Positions 13,859 to 22,900 of a DNA stretch of 47,159 bases are shown piece by piece. The stretch's first letter is position 1. The number at the start of each line of letters is the position of its first letter. The translations under genes and the position numbers were made by a program. A model generated the notes under the pieces. It was given only the letters and a program-made list of their open reading frames with translations, searched no databases and had not been told where the DNA came from. Where the stretch lies: positions 1 to 47,159 of IMG/VR virus record IMGVR_UViG_3300019764_000008; one strand, given 5' to 3'. The stretch is from a virus.

Positions 13859-14306
13859 CGGCGTAGAGGCCGACCTAGAGCTTACCCTTAACGAACTTAA
13901 GGCGAAGTACCCGGACTTAAAAGCAAATAAGAAAGCCGCAGCTATTAAAGAGCTAGGGCTTGACGAACTGGCAGCTGAGAAAGAGCGGGCTAAGGATAAG
14001 GCCTTAAAAGCTGAGAAAGAGAGAGCTAAGCGATTAGCTGAGGACAAAGCAGCACACGAGGCAAACGTCAAACGTGCACAAGTCGAACAACGGGAGGACG
14101 AGGACTACCGCCCTAAGTTGGAGGAGGCGCACCTCTACCACGTTGAGCTAGAGAAGCCATACCATGACAGCCGCAGCGGTAAAAAGCTGAGCCCTCCCGC
14201 GTATATCCAAATGTTTACAGAGCGCGACTATGCCGATTTTTGCAAGCATGGCAAAGGACACGGCTACCAGCAACGCGTTATGTGGGACCCTACAAAATAC
14301 GAGTAG
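13815..14306 (+). CDS. Charged coiled-coil protein, head module
   Basis: The 163-residue protein overlaps the end of the portal gene. Residues 15-45 (VEADLELTLNELKAKYPDLKANKKAAAIKEL region) look like an LEM/HeH-type or SAP-like helix pair. Residues 46-95 are an AEKERAKDKALKAEKERAK coiled coil. The C-terminal 70 residues (YHVELEKPYHDSRSGKKLS... MWDPTKYE) resemble a small globular domain. The role is unknown. A terminator follows, so it ends this transcript. Confidence 0.65.
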   Translation: MSNENLSDQDLLGISGVEADLELTLNELKAKYPDLKANKKAAAIKELGLDELAAEKERAKDKALKAEKERAKRLAEDKAAHEANVKRAQVEQREDEDYRPKLEEAHLYHVELEKPYHDSRSGKKLSPPAYIQMFTERDYADFCKHGKGHGYQQRVMWDPTKYE

Positions 14307-14318
14307 GCAAACTCTTAC

Positions 14319-14354
14319 CCACCTACAGGGCTAACTTGTAGGTGGCTTTTTTTT
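14319..14354 (+). terminator. Rho-independent terminator
   Basis: CCACCTACA (14319-14327) pairs perfectly with TGTAGGTGG (14337-14345) and is followed by eight T. It separates the portal transcript from the scaffold/capsid genes. Confidence 0.9.
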
Positions 14355-14401
14355 ATAACTCACTCCCAATAATAATTTAAAGGGACAAAATTATTAGAAC
14401 T

Positions 14402-15328
14402 ATGTTGACCGAAGAAATTTTAAAAGCAGACGAAGCCCTAGCAGGCTTAGCACCTGAGCAATTGTCAGCAATTGCCACATTATCCAAAAACGACGAAGAG
14501 ACCGTAATCGGCTCTAAAGTTGGAGAGATTCACGGCGGGTATGATACCGACGTCTTGAACGTTACAGGCATCGCTAAGAACCAAGGCGAGAAGTCATACG
14601 ACTACGTTAAGCGCGTACTTGGTGACTACAAAGGCAAAGTAGAAGCCGGAGCCGGAGCGACTGAAAAGCTTACAGAGGCTCAGAACGAAGTAACCCGCTT
14701 AAAGGCTGAAATGGCCAAAGGTGGCGACGCGGAGATCAAGGCACAGCTGGACAAAGCTAAGCAGGACCTTACCGACCTTACAGGCAAGTACGACGCCGAC
14801 AAATCAGCCTGGGACACTGAGAAAACCCAATGGCAGAAGGACCAAGAAACGGCTAAGATTAATAAGGCTTTTGGTAAAGCTACCGAGGGCTTGACGTTTA
14901 AAGCGGCTTATCCTGAGGGCGTACAGAAAACACTTATTAACGCGGCTAAGGCTCAGGTCCTAGCAGAGGCTACTCCTTCGGAAGTGGACGACGTTATGGT
15001 ATTCCGTGACAAGGACGGCAACATTATGCGCAACCCTGCCAACCGTAACAGCCCTTTCACAGCTGAGGAGCTTATCACTGCAAAACTTACCGACGCTTTA
15101 GAGCCAGCTAAGAAGCAAACAGGCACAGGCACCGGAGACGACAAGACCCCTAAAATTGATGTGGTAGACTTGACAGACTTAGCCGGGGCAACTACTCAGC
15201 TAGCAGCCGACGAGCTTATCGTGACCCACTTGCTACAGAAAGGCCTTGTAAAAGGTACGGGGGCTTTTGCAGAGGAGCACCAAAAAATCAGATTAGATAA
15301 TGGAGTGGATAAAATGCCAGTCCGATAA
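14402..15328 (+). CDS. Capsid scaffolding protein
   Basis: The protein has 308 residues. A central charged coiled coil (about 85-160, EAQNEVTRLKAEMAKGGDAEIKA and TEKTQWQKDQETAK) lies between a helical N-terminus and an acidic, threonine-rich C-terminal part. The gene is located just before the capsid gene. Both are standard for a scaffold that directs procapsid assembly and is then lost. There is no protease motif. It is the first gene after a terminator, about 50 nt upstream of which I see no strong TAnnTTTG. Confidence 0.75.
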   Translation: MLTEEILKADEALAGLAPEQLSAIATLSKNDEETVIGSKVGEIHGGYDTDVLNVTGIAKNQGEKSYDYVKRVLGDYKGKVEAGAGATEKLTEAQNEVTRLKAEMAKGGDAEIKAQLDKAKQDLTDLTGKYDADKSAWDTEKTQWQKDQETAKINKAFGKATEGLTFKAAYPEGVQKTLINAAKAQVLAEATPSEVDDVMVFRDKDGNIMRNPANRNSPFTAEELITAKLTDALEPAKKQTGTGTGDDKTPKIDVVDLTDLAGATTQLAADELIVTHLLQKGLVKGTGAFAEEHQKIRLDNGVDKMPVR

Positions 15329-15340
15329 ATTTTAAATACT

Positions 15341-15775
15341 ATGAAAAAGTTTCTTTTTTGTTTAGTATCTGTATTAGCGCTGGCACTCTTCGGAGCGCCG
15401 GCTCTTTTGGCACAAGGTGCCGAGATGCTAGCTACGCCCATAGCTCAAGAGGCACCGTTTAACATTGTGGACGCTTTCCAGACTTTCGGGTCCTTGGTTC
15501 TAGCTATCCCCATTATAGTTGAATTTCTAAAGAAATACTTAACGCAGACAGGCGGACAATTCACAGACCGAGAGAAATGGGTCGTAAAAATTGCGTCTTG
15601 GATTACAGGCTTAATTTTAGCGTTTGGAGGCTGGCTGTTGGGCTTGGGGTTCTTAGCGGGCTTAGCTTGGTATTACGTGCTGATGTATGGCGTAGGGGCC
15701 TCCCTAGCAGCTAATGGGGTGGCATCTACTAAACTAATTCAAGCTATCTTTGCTATATTCATCAAAAAGCGCTAA
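15341..15775 (+). CDS. Exported membrane protein between scaffold and capsid
   Basis: The 144-residue protein has an N-terminal signal peptide (MKKFLFCLVSVLALALFG.. ending ALLAQG, about 1-26). It has at least two further hydrophobic segments (about 48-66, FGSLVLAIPIIVEF, and 83-122, ITGLILAFGGWLLGLGFLAG). The tail is basic (IFIKKR). This topology fits a holin-like or host-envelope protein and is odd in the middle of the head genes. It is expressed just before the capsid gene. Function unproven. Confidence 0.7.
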   Translation: MKKFLFCLVSVLALALFGAPALLAQGAEMLATPIAQEAPFNIVDAFQTFGSLVLAIPIIVEFLKKYLTQTGGQFTDREKWVVKIASWITGLILAFGGWLLGLGFLAGLAWYYVLMYGVGASLAANGVASTKLIQAIFAIFIKKR

Positions 15776-15842
15776 GTTTGTAACAGAGTTAAACAACTCC
15801 GTGCAAGGGTAACACGCATTTTTCCATTCATAAAATTCTATT

Positions 15843-16952
15843 ATGAGCTTAATTAACACTAGAATCCAGAACATTCGATCTAATTCGAGACTGGATAAGA
15901 ATGAGCTTAGACCCTCACAGTACGGAGGTCTTAACTTGTTTATGCAACAGTCGGAGGACCCAGCGGGTATCCTTACCGACGAATTGAAAACCAAAGCGGA
16001 GAACTCTATCGGGTCAGTTTTGGAAACTCCTGTAATTGACTACGACGGAGGTGTGACCATTGGTAACACTCGAAGCGTGACAATTGCGGATGATGAGAAC
16101 ACCTCCCAAATGTTTACTATCACGTTTACGACTTACAGCTGGGGTTTTACTCAAGTGCCTGTATTGTTCAAAAACAATGAGATCGGAGCGCAAAAAGACT
16201 TTGAAAAGAAGTTCTTAAAGTATCTTTATAAGTTTGGTGCGACTGTAGACTCGGCAGCTTTGGCGGCTTTATCTGCGGCTAAGTCTCAGGTATTTACTGA
16301 CACTTTGAATTATAGCGTGGTTGGTAACGTGTTACAGTCTCCTTGGGGACAGCGCGAGAACATTATCGGCGACCTTAACCCGATTTTTGCAGCTAATGAC
16401 CACTTTGACGAGATCAATGTAGTTGGTAACGCTGGAGTAGAGTCTTTGGTCCGCAAGTTGGCCCAAAAAAGTCTTTATAACTCAGAGAACAAAACTCTTG
16501 AGTATTCGGATAAAATTATGCACTTTTCGTCTCGTATCGCCAACGGTGCTACTGAGTTCGCGAATGCTTATGTCGTTAATGGGGGTTCTGTTGGTATGCT
16601 TACACGTTTTGACCGTGAAGCTTTAGCAGGTACTAAAATGGCAGACGGTACAGAGTGGGGTATCGATACCTTACCAGTTTTAAACTTCCCTATTGGGACT
16701 TACTACTATGAGTCAAAAGGTGACTTTAATGCTATAGCAGGTGCAGCTTCGGCGGACATGACTGCAGTACGTAAAGAGCATTTCGGCTTCTCTGTAGATG
16801 TGGCTTTTGTAACTCCTTACAATTCAGACCCTACTTCAATCGCTAACCCGATTATGAAAGTAGCTTTCTTGAAAGAGACAGCGGCGGACGGCTTCAAAGT
16901 ACTTGTTACTAATGAGGACGCTGACCCTATCCCAACTAAGGAGCAGCCTTAA
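15843..16952 (+). CDS. Major capsid protein
   Basis: The 369-residue protein follows the scaffold and is followed by a strong terminator. The predicted fold is an HK97-like mixture: an N-terminal helical arm, FTITFTTYSWGFTQVPVLFKNNEIG, a helix KKFLKYLYKFGATVDSAALAAL, and a long beta-rich C-terminal part. Codons favour GGT, GTT, ACT and CGT more than in neighbouring genes, as expected for the most abundant virion protein. The exact fold cannot be confirmed by eye. Confidence 0.8.
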   Translation: MSLINTRIQNIRSNSRLDKNELRPSQYGGLNLFMQQSEDPAGILTDELKTKAENSIGSVLETPVIDYDGGVTIGNTRSVTIADDENTSQMFTITFTTYSWGFTQVPVLFKNNEIGAQKDFEKKFLKYLYKFGATVDSAALAALSAAKSQVFTDTLNYSVVGNVLQSPWGQRENIIGDLNPIFAANDHFDEINVVGNAGVESLVRKLAQKSLYNSENKTLEYSDKIMHFSSRIANGATEFANAYVVNGGSVGMLTRFDREALAGTKMADGTEWGIDTLPVLNFPIGTYYYESKGDFNAIAGAASADMTAVRKEHFGFSVDVAFVTPYNSDPTSIANPIMKVAFLKETAADGFKVLVTNEDADPIPTKEQP

Positions 16953-16979
16953 GATATTGGTTAGATTTAAGTGAGTAGA

Positions 16980-17010
16980 GGGGTGGGTGTGGTTACCTGC
17001 CCCTTTTTTT
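16980..17010 (+). terminator. Rho-independent terminator after capsid gene
   Basis: GGGGTGGG (16980-16987) pairs with CCTGCCCC (16996-17003), using two G-U pairs, around an 8-nt loop. Seven T follow. It would raise capsid transcript levels relative to the tail genes. Confidence 0.85.
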
Positions 17011-17031
17011 AATACCATAAAATTAACAACC

Positions 17032-18210
17032 ATGTACAGAGCAAGCACTTTAAAAACTGGACTATTTGGCCGCTGGGGGTGGAGACAACACCACGACGCT
17101 AGCGAGTTCCAACTGGGGGCGCCTCTAGTAGCTTCGGCTAATGGGCAATATTTCCAGGACGTCCACCCGCTCCTCACACTTGACAACATAAAAGCCATAG
17201 CTCCAGACTTCGACGGGACCGAAGCCGAGGTAGCAGCCAAGTTCGACGCGTGGCTCACCAACAAGACACAGGCGTCAATCCTTAAGGCTATCCGTAGTTT
17301 TTGGGATGAGAAGATGGTAGAGAAAACAGCTGCCAATATCTTAGAGAGCAGGGCACTGTTTAACGGAGCCGGGAGACTGGCGGACACTATCCCGAACAAC
17401 GGCAAGATAGTAGGCTTTGAGATTATACCTATACGGTCCAAGGGTACGACTGTAAGAATTGACTCTATAGGCTTACAGTTCAACGGTGCCGGATTAGTGG
17501 ACCTATACCTTTTTCACTCAAGTAGAAAAGAACCTATCCAACACTTACCACTAACCAGAACCCGCGCGGAGGGCATGGAGTGGTTTAATCAGTCGGGCCT
17601 ATACTTACCTTACATTAGCGAAGATAAGGACGCAGGCGGCAGCTGGTACATGGTTTATGTACAACCAGACGGACCAGGAGGCACGAAAGCAATAAACAGA
17701 GAGCTAGACTGGAGCAAGAAGTCTGTAAATGCAGACCTACGCGACCAACCCGCTACGACATTAAGCTGGAGCAGATATCTAGAAGTGCACCCGATGAGTA
17801 CGGCGCACAACTGGGGAGCAACTCCTGAGCTTTGGGATATAACAGACAACGCGTACACTTACGACGCTAACTACGGCATAAACTTACAGTTTACTGTAGA
17901 GTGCGATATTACCGAGGTAATCCTGGAGCAGCAAAATATCTTTGATAATGTTATAGGCTTGCAAGTTGCGGCGGATATGTTGCGAGAGTTCGCATATAAT
18001 CCTAACTTTAACATTAATAGGGTAGGCGCCAACTTGAGCAAACCTGAGATATTATACGAGATTGACGGAGACAGCCAAGGCACCCGAGACAGCGGACTAT
18101 CTCATGAGCTAAGGGTAGCACTTGAGGCGGTAAAACTGGACGTCAGTAGCCTAAGCCGCGTATGCTTTCCAAGAAACAACAGAGGTTTAAGATATAGATC
18201 AATAGGATAA
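17032..18210 (+). CDS. Virion structural protein (head/connector)
   Basis: The protein has 392 residues from ATG 17032; an upstream GTG frame lies in the terminator. The N-terminus is GLFGRWGWRQHHDASEFQLG. Beta-rich segments follow (IVGFEIIPIRSKGTTVRIDSI, WYMVYVQPDG, INLQFTVECDITEVI). The C-terminus (REFAYNPNFNINRV) precedes a basic NNRGLRYRSIG tail. I know of homologous large proteins after the capsid gene in Bacteroidetes phages without assigned role. It overlaps the next gene by one base. It may be a capsid decoration or connector protein. Confidence 0.65.
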   Translation: MYRASTLKTGLFGRWGWRQHHDASEFQLGAPLVASANGQYFQDVHPLLTLDNIKAIAPDFDGTEAEVAAKFDAWLTNKTQASILKAIRSFWDEKMVEKTAANILESRALFNGAGRLADTIPNNGKIVGFEIIPIRSKGTTVRIDSIGLQFNGAGLVDLYLFHSSRKEPIQHLPLTRTRAEGMEWFNQSGLYLPYISEDKDAGGSWYMVYVQPDGPGGTKAINRELDWSKKSVNADLRDQPATTLSWSRYLEVHPMSTAHNWGATPELWDITDNAYTYDANYGINLQFTVECDITEVILEQQNIFDNVIGLQVAADMLREFAYNPNFNINRVGANLSKPEILYEIDGDSQGTRDSGLSHELRVALEAVKLDVSSLSRVCFPRNNRGLRYRSIG

Positions 18211-18647
18211 TGGACAAATTAGACGCCTTAATCGCCAAAGTAACAGAGCTACAAGCTTCGATAATCGAGACTATTATAGACGCGATTAGAGAGAATGAAG
18301 CTCTTATTTTGGATATGAACACGCAGGACCAACTCTATGAAAAGGGAATTTATAGGGATGGGGAGAAGCTGGACGGATACAGCCCTTTCACAATACACAT
18401 TAAAAAGCAGAAAGGGCAGCCAACCAACAGAACCACCCTGCGAGATACAGGCGAATTTCACGAATCCTTTTATATTGAGTATACGGGGGATGGCTTCGAG
18501 ATAAAAGCAAGCGACCCAAAGACCGAAGAACTAAAAGAACACTGGGGCGTCGAGATAATGGGACTGTCTGACGAGAACCTGGACGAGCTTACTAAGGTCT
18601 ACGTGGCCGACAAGATTAACGAACATTTTAGAAATAGCTTACTATGA
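18210..18647 (+). CDS. HK97 gp10-like tail/connector protein
   Basis: The protein has 145 residues. An N-terminal helix is followed by LYEKGIYRDGEKLDGYSPFTI and LRDTGEFHESFYIEY, the arrangement seen in small head-tail connector proteins of Bacteroidetes siphophages. The C-terminus has a helical VYVADKINEHFRNSLL. It should take part in head completion or joining of the tail. It overlaps the next gene by 4 nt. Confidence 0.7.
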   Translation: MDKLDALIAKVTELQASIIETIIDAIRENEALILDMNTQDQLYEKGIYRDGEKLDGYSPFTIHIKKQKGQPTNRTTLRDTGEFHESFYIEYTGDGFEIKASDPKTEELKEHWGVEIMGLSDENLDELTKVYVADKINEHFRNSLL

Positions 18648-19207
18648 AATTAACTAAAACACCTAAACCAGCTAGCCCGCAGTTTTTCGATAAACCTATC
18701 GGAGAAATACAGGACCACCTAGCGGCGACCTTCACCTGGTTAGACCACGCGTTCGGTAAGTGCCAGCGCCTTGTTAAGGAAAGAGACAAACGCTCTTACC
18801 ATTATCCTGCAGCGCATATCTCAAAAGGTAAATATGAGAGCTTACTCCCAGGGCAGCACCTAGGCAACTTTTCTTTCGTAGAGCTGCACGACCCCCAGGA
18901 AATAGGGGAATACCAGCGCAGCAATAACAGAGCTACGGCTAAGGTATCGATTATTTTCTGGCTTAATGTTGGTAAGATAGCAGCCTCAGACGACCGCACT
19001 ACGGAGGTCATAAAGGCCCAAATCTTAAAAGCACTTACTCGCGATCTATTCCTTAAATCTGGCAGCTTAAGCATATCCTCAGTAAGCGAGAGAGCCGAGA
19101 ACGTTTACAAAGGCTATGATATGAAAGAGGTAGAAAACCAGTTTATTATGCAACCTTTCGCAGGCTTTCGCTTCGAAGGTACGCTCTCACTTATAGAACC
19201 TTGCTAA
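18644..19207 (+). CDS. Tail terminator/completion protein (inferred)
   Basis: The 187-residue protein lies between the connector and the tail assembly chaperone, the usual place for the protein that caps the tail tube. Residues 95-115 (RATAKVSIIFWLNVGKI) are a beta strand pair. The following helix ends in KALTRDLFLKSGS, and FIMQPFAGFRFEGTLSLIEPC forms the C-terminal beta segment. Several family members end in a similar beta-rich segment. The assignment is from order and fold pattern, not a motif. Confidence 0.55.
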   Translation: MKLTKTPKPASPQFFDKPIGEIQDHLAATFTWLDHAFGKCQRLVKERDKRSYHYPAAHISKGKYESLLPGQHLGNFSFVELHDPQEIGEYQRSNNRATAKVSIIFWLNVGKIAASDDRTTEVIKAQILKALTRDLFLKSGSLSISSVSERAENVYKGYDMKEVENQFIMQPFAGFRFEGTLSLIEPC

Positions 19208-19208
19208 A

Positions 19209-19625
19209 ATGCGAACAATCCAACTAAATAAGAAAAGCGTAGAGATATACGACGCTATCGACGAGCTACCAGTGGACCGCTTCCATAAGTTTAATAAGTG
19301 TATGCTTATAGACTCGGGTATCGGCTCCGATTTGAACGACATTAATAGCCACATAGCTAAGGCGCTTAGGTATGTAGACCTAGACCCCAAGAAAGCTAAG
19401 GCGACCCTGGAGAACTTAAGACAAAGCCTCTTTTTAGTGGCTGAGGAGCGCAGCGTTAAACATTTGTCTTTTGCTGTGCTGGTCCACAAAATCGACGGTA
19501 GGCAAATATTTGATTTTACCGACGAGGGGCTGGTCAAGACGTTAGCCAAGTTAGGCGACGCGCCAACTAATAAACTGGAGCAGGTTCTTGCTTCGGTCAA
19601 AAAAAAAAAATCGAGGCAGAGCTAG
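19209..19625 (+). CDS. Tail assembly chaperone, short form
   Basis: The 138-residue protein immediately precedes the tape measure. It ends with VKKKKSRQS, the lysines read from a run of twelve A. The short form alone corresponds to gpG in lambda-type tails. The N-terminus (IQLNKKSVEIYDAIDELPVDRFHKF) and helical C-terminal half look like other chaperones of this order. It should bind and hold the tape measure protein during tail assembly, and is not part of the virion in related systems. Confidence 0.75.
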   Translation: MRTIQLNKKSVEIYDAIDELPVDRFHKFNKCMLIDSGIGSDLNDINSHIAKALRYVDLDPKKAKATLENLRQSLFLVAEERSVKHLSFAVLVHKIDGRQIFDFTDEGLVKTLAKLGDAPTNKLEQVLASVKKKKSRQS

Positions 19626-19945
19626 ACCTCTATTTCCCGGGGCAATTTGACAGCGCAGCGGATAAGGAGCAATACGACCAACTAAGACAAAAGGCGCTCT
19701 TAGTACTCGGGCAAACGTTGCGAGGAGAGGACAACAAAGAAGCTATTGAGCGCATAGACGACCAAATGCTTATAGGTGCCACTCCTCCCAATTTTACAGG
19801 CAAGGGCTCCGTAGAGATCGAATACGAGAAAAGATACCAGGATATGGTCCTTATTCTGCGTAAAGAGCTAGGCCAGGACACGGGGGAAATGAACGTCTTA
19901 CAGTTTTATACCTCTTTTAACTTTTTAAAGAACAAATCTAAATAA
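19209..19945 (+). CDS. Tail assembly chaperone, frameshifted long form
   Basis: After the A run at 19599-19610, the -1 frame is open (IEAELDLYFPGQFDSAADKEQ... LFYTSFNFLKNKSK) to TAA 19943-19945. The downstream part has no start of its own before 19718, and that GTG-like start is internal. A single -1 slip joins it to the short form, giving about 245 residues. This is the gpG/gpGT arrangement typical of siphoviruses. The tape measure follows after 7 nt. Confidence 0.75.
19599..19610 (+). promoter_or_regulatory. Programmed -1 frameshift site (A12)
   Basis: Twelve consecutive A, read as four AAA Lys codons in the zero frame, precede a zero-frame stop at 19623. The tract includes several A-AAA-AAA heptamers, which are efficient slippery sites. 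The -1 frame continues with the second chaperone domain. Confidence 0.75.
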
Positions 19946-19952
19946 TAAAGCT

Positions 19953-22900
19953 ATGGCTAACAACCCACTAAAGTATCGGGATTTTATCGAGCCGGACGAC
20001 ACGCTTAAGGTGCTCCTCCAGAATCTAACCGATATTAAGGCGAAATATGAGGAGCTCTCCGCCAAGATTCAATCAGACGGGGCAGCTATTGAGACAGCAC
20101 TGAAAAAGAACACCGGAGCCACAACAGAAGGTAAGGAGGCCATAGAGAAGTCTATCCCTAAAGTTGACGAACTGGCCAAAGCCTCCGAGCGACTGGCCAA
20201 GGCACAAGGCGAGAACGCTAAGAAAATCGCCCAGGTCAAAGCCGAGCTTAAGAAAGCCAATAACATAACTAAGCTAGAAGTGGCGCAGAATAAAGCGGCG
20301 AAAGGGTCCTACGACCAATTAAGTGCGACTTATTCGCTTATGAAGATTAAGCTTAACGCTATGAGCTCAGCCCAACGAGAGGGCACCAAGTCCGGGAGAG
20401 CCTACGAGGCGCAGAGCAAGCGTATCTATGAGCAAATGAACAGATTACAGAAAGCAACAGGAAAGCACCAGCTAGGAGTCGCTAGGTACGCCCAGGGGCT
20501 AGGTAGTGCTGTCAAGTCCTTAGCTGGAATGTACCTCGGAGTAGCAGGCCTAAGAAAGCTATTTAATAGTTTTACGGACAATGTTATCGGCTTTGAAAAG
20601 CAAATGAGCGGCTTAAAAGCCATTTCTGGAGCTACCGGGGACGAGTTCAAAGAGCTACGCGACGACGCTATGGCCTTGGGGGCAGCGACCACCAAAACAG
20701 CTATAGAGGTGGGCTCCTTACAAACCGAGTTCGCGAAATTAGGCTTTAGTACTAAGGAGATTCTGGACGCTACTAAGGCGACAATCCTATTATCAGAAGC
20801 AACGGGCGAGGACGTGGCTATGGCCGCGCAGGTAGCAGGGGCGACGCTCCGGGGTTTTGGCAAGGACGCCGCAGAGACAGGGCAAGTAGTCGACGTTATG
20901 GCTAAATCTTTCACCAGTTCAGCTCTGAACTTGGAGAGATTCGCCGAATCTATGAAATACGTTGCACCAGTAGCCAAAGCCTCCCACGTGTCGCTCGAAA
21001 TGGTTACGGCCGCAATGTCAGCACTAGCCGACGCAGGTATTCACGGGTCTATGGCCGGAACCGCACTGCGTAGGATTTTAACTGAGTTTGACAAATCGGG
21101 CAAGCCTTTCGGAGAGCAGCTGGACGCTCTAGCCGCAAAAGGCCTAACGCTGGCAGATGCCAACGACGAGGTAGGACGTAGAGCTCAAACCGCTTTACTA
21201 ATCTTGTCGGAAAATACCGATAAAATCAAAGAGCTTACAGAGGCATACGAGAACGCAGGAGGCTCTGCCGAAGAAATGGCAGACATTCAGAGGGACAACT
21301 TAGCCGGAGCGCTTAAGCTTGCGGGCAGTGCCTGGGCAGGTCTTATGCTGAGAATTGGGGAGTCTAACGGATTTATGAGAAAATTCATAGACAACTTAAC
21401 CGAAGTATTAAGCTTAGCCGAGACGGCACCGCAGGCAGCGAGCAGGCTATCCGACCTAGCAGCTAAGAGCTGGGCTGATGCCACAGAGAATACCGCCGAG
21501 TATATAGCAGGGCTCGAAAAAGCTAACAAAGCACAAACCCAACTAACTATCGAGGCACTTAACGCGTTTATAGACGCAGGAGGCGGGGCAGATCTGAGTA
21601 AGTACTGGGAGACTCAGGTCCAAATCGGTAAGAACCTGAGAGAGGAGCTGGCCAGAGCCAGGACTAAGCTAGAGGCTGAGGAGTTGGCTAAGAGATTCGA
21701 CCTGGAGAACAAAAGCGTCGAGGAGCTTATGCTTTTGAGCAAGAGTTTATCTTCTTTCAAAACCGGAGAGCGTGCCAAACAGTGGGCTATATTAAAGCCT
21801 ATCGTAGAGAAGCAACTCAAAGAAATGACCGACTTAGAGAGGGCGGCGGCTGAGAAAGCAGCGGCAGAGGCTCTCCTTAATGTTACCAAAATCCGAGACC
21901 TCCAAATCTCTATGATGAACGAGGGCAAGGAAAAGGAGCTGGCTATCCTTGCTAGGTCTTTCGATAAGAAAAAGATTTTATTTGCTAAGTATGGCATGGA
22001 CCAGGCAGTCCTCGACGAGTGGCTAGTCACCCAGACCAAGAAAATAAATGATAAGTACGCTAAGAAAGAGGCAGACGCAGCGAAGAAAGCCAGAGACAAG
22101 AAAGCGCGAGAAGAGAAGAAAGCTGCCGACGCAGCCGCTAAACTTAAGAAAAAAGAGAGCGACGCAGCGGTTAAAGCTATCAACGAACAGAAAGCACTCA
22201 GAGACTCTGAGATCGAGCTTGTAAAAGGCACCGAAGCGGAAAAGACTAGACTTACACTCCAAGCAGAAAAAGAACGCTTACAAGCGCTCCTAAAGCTTAG
22301 TAAGGCTGGGGGATTAGAACTTTCTAGGGCTCAGATTGATACTATGAAAAACAGCATTAAGGCGCTGGACGGCCAAATGGCTACGGTAGGGGCTAAGGAC
22401 TACGACCTATACAGTTTAGCGGGCCTTAATTTGTCTGATGAGAAAAAAGAGGCGATAAGCTTGTCTACCCAGTTCGCACTCGAGAACGTTAGCCAATTCC
22501 TAGGCGCTAAGATAGCAGCTGCGGACCAATTAGTCGCACTAGCAGAACGAGAGCGCTCCGAGGCGGATAAGAACCTGGACCGAGAGCTGGAGAACCGCAA
22601 CGCGGGCTATGCTTCTAATGTTATACAGGCACAGAAAGACCTAGCACTGGCCAAGAAAAACCAGGACAAGGCGCTTAAGGAGCAGGAGAAAGCCAAAAAA
22701 GCTCAAATCCTTATGGAATCAGGCTTGCAAGCTAGTAGCTTAATCACTGCCTCAGCTAAGATCTGGGGTCAGTTAGGGGTCTGGGCTCCGGCAGCCTTGG
22801 CCGTTATGTGGGGGTCTTTTGCTATGTCTAAGATTCAGGCCGTAAAAGCTACCAAAGTGCAGAAGTTCGGCACAGGAGGAACCGGCACCGTAGAGGGCGG

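Noticed and set aside
20426-22231. Minus-strand ORFs inside the tape measure gene
   Set aside because: They are serine/leucine/alanine-rich mirror frames of the coiled-coil codons, without motifs or start context.
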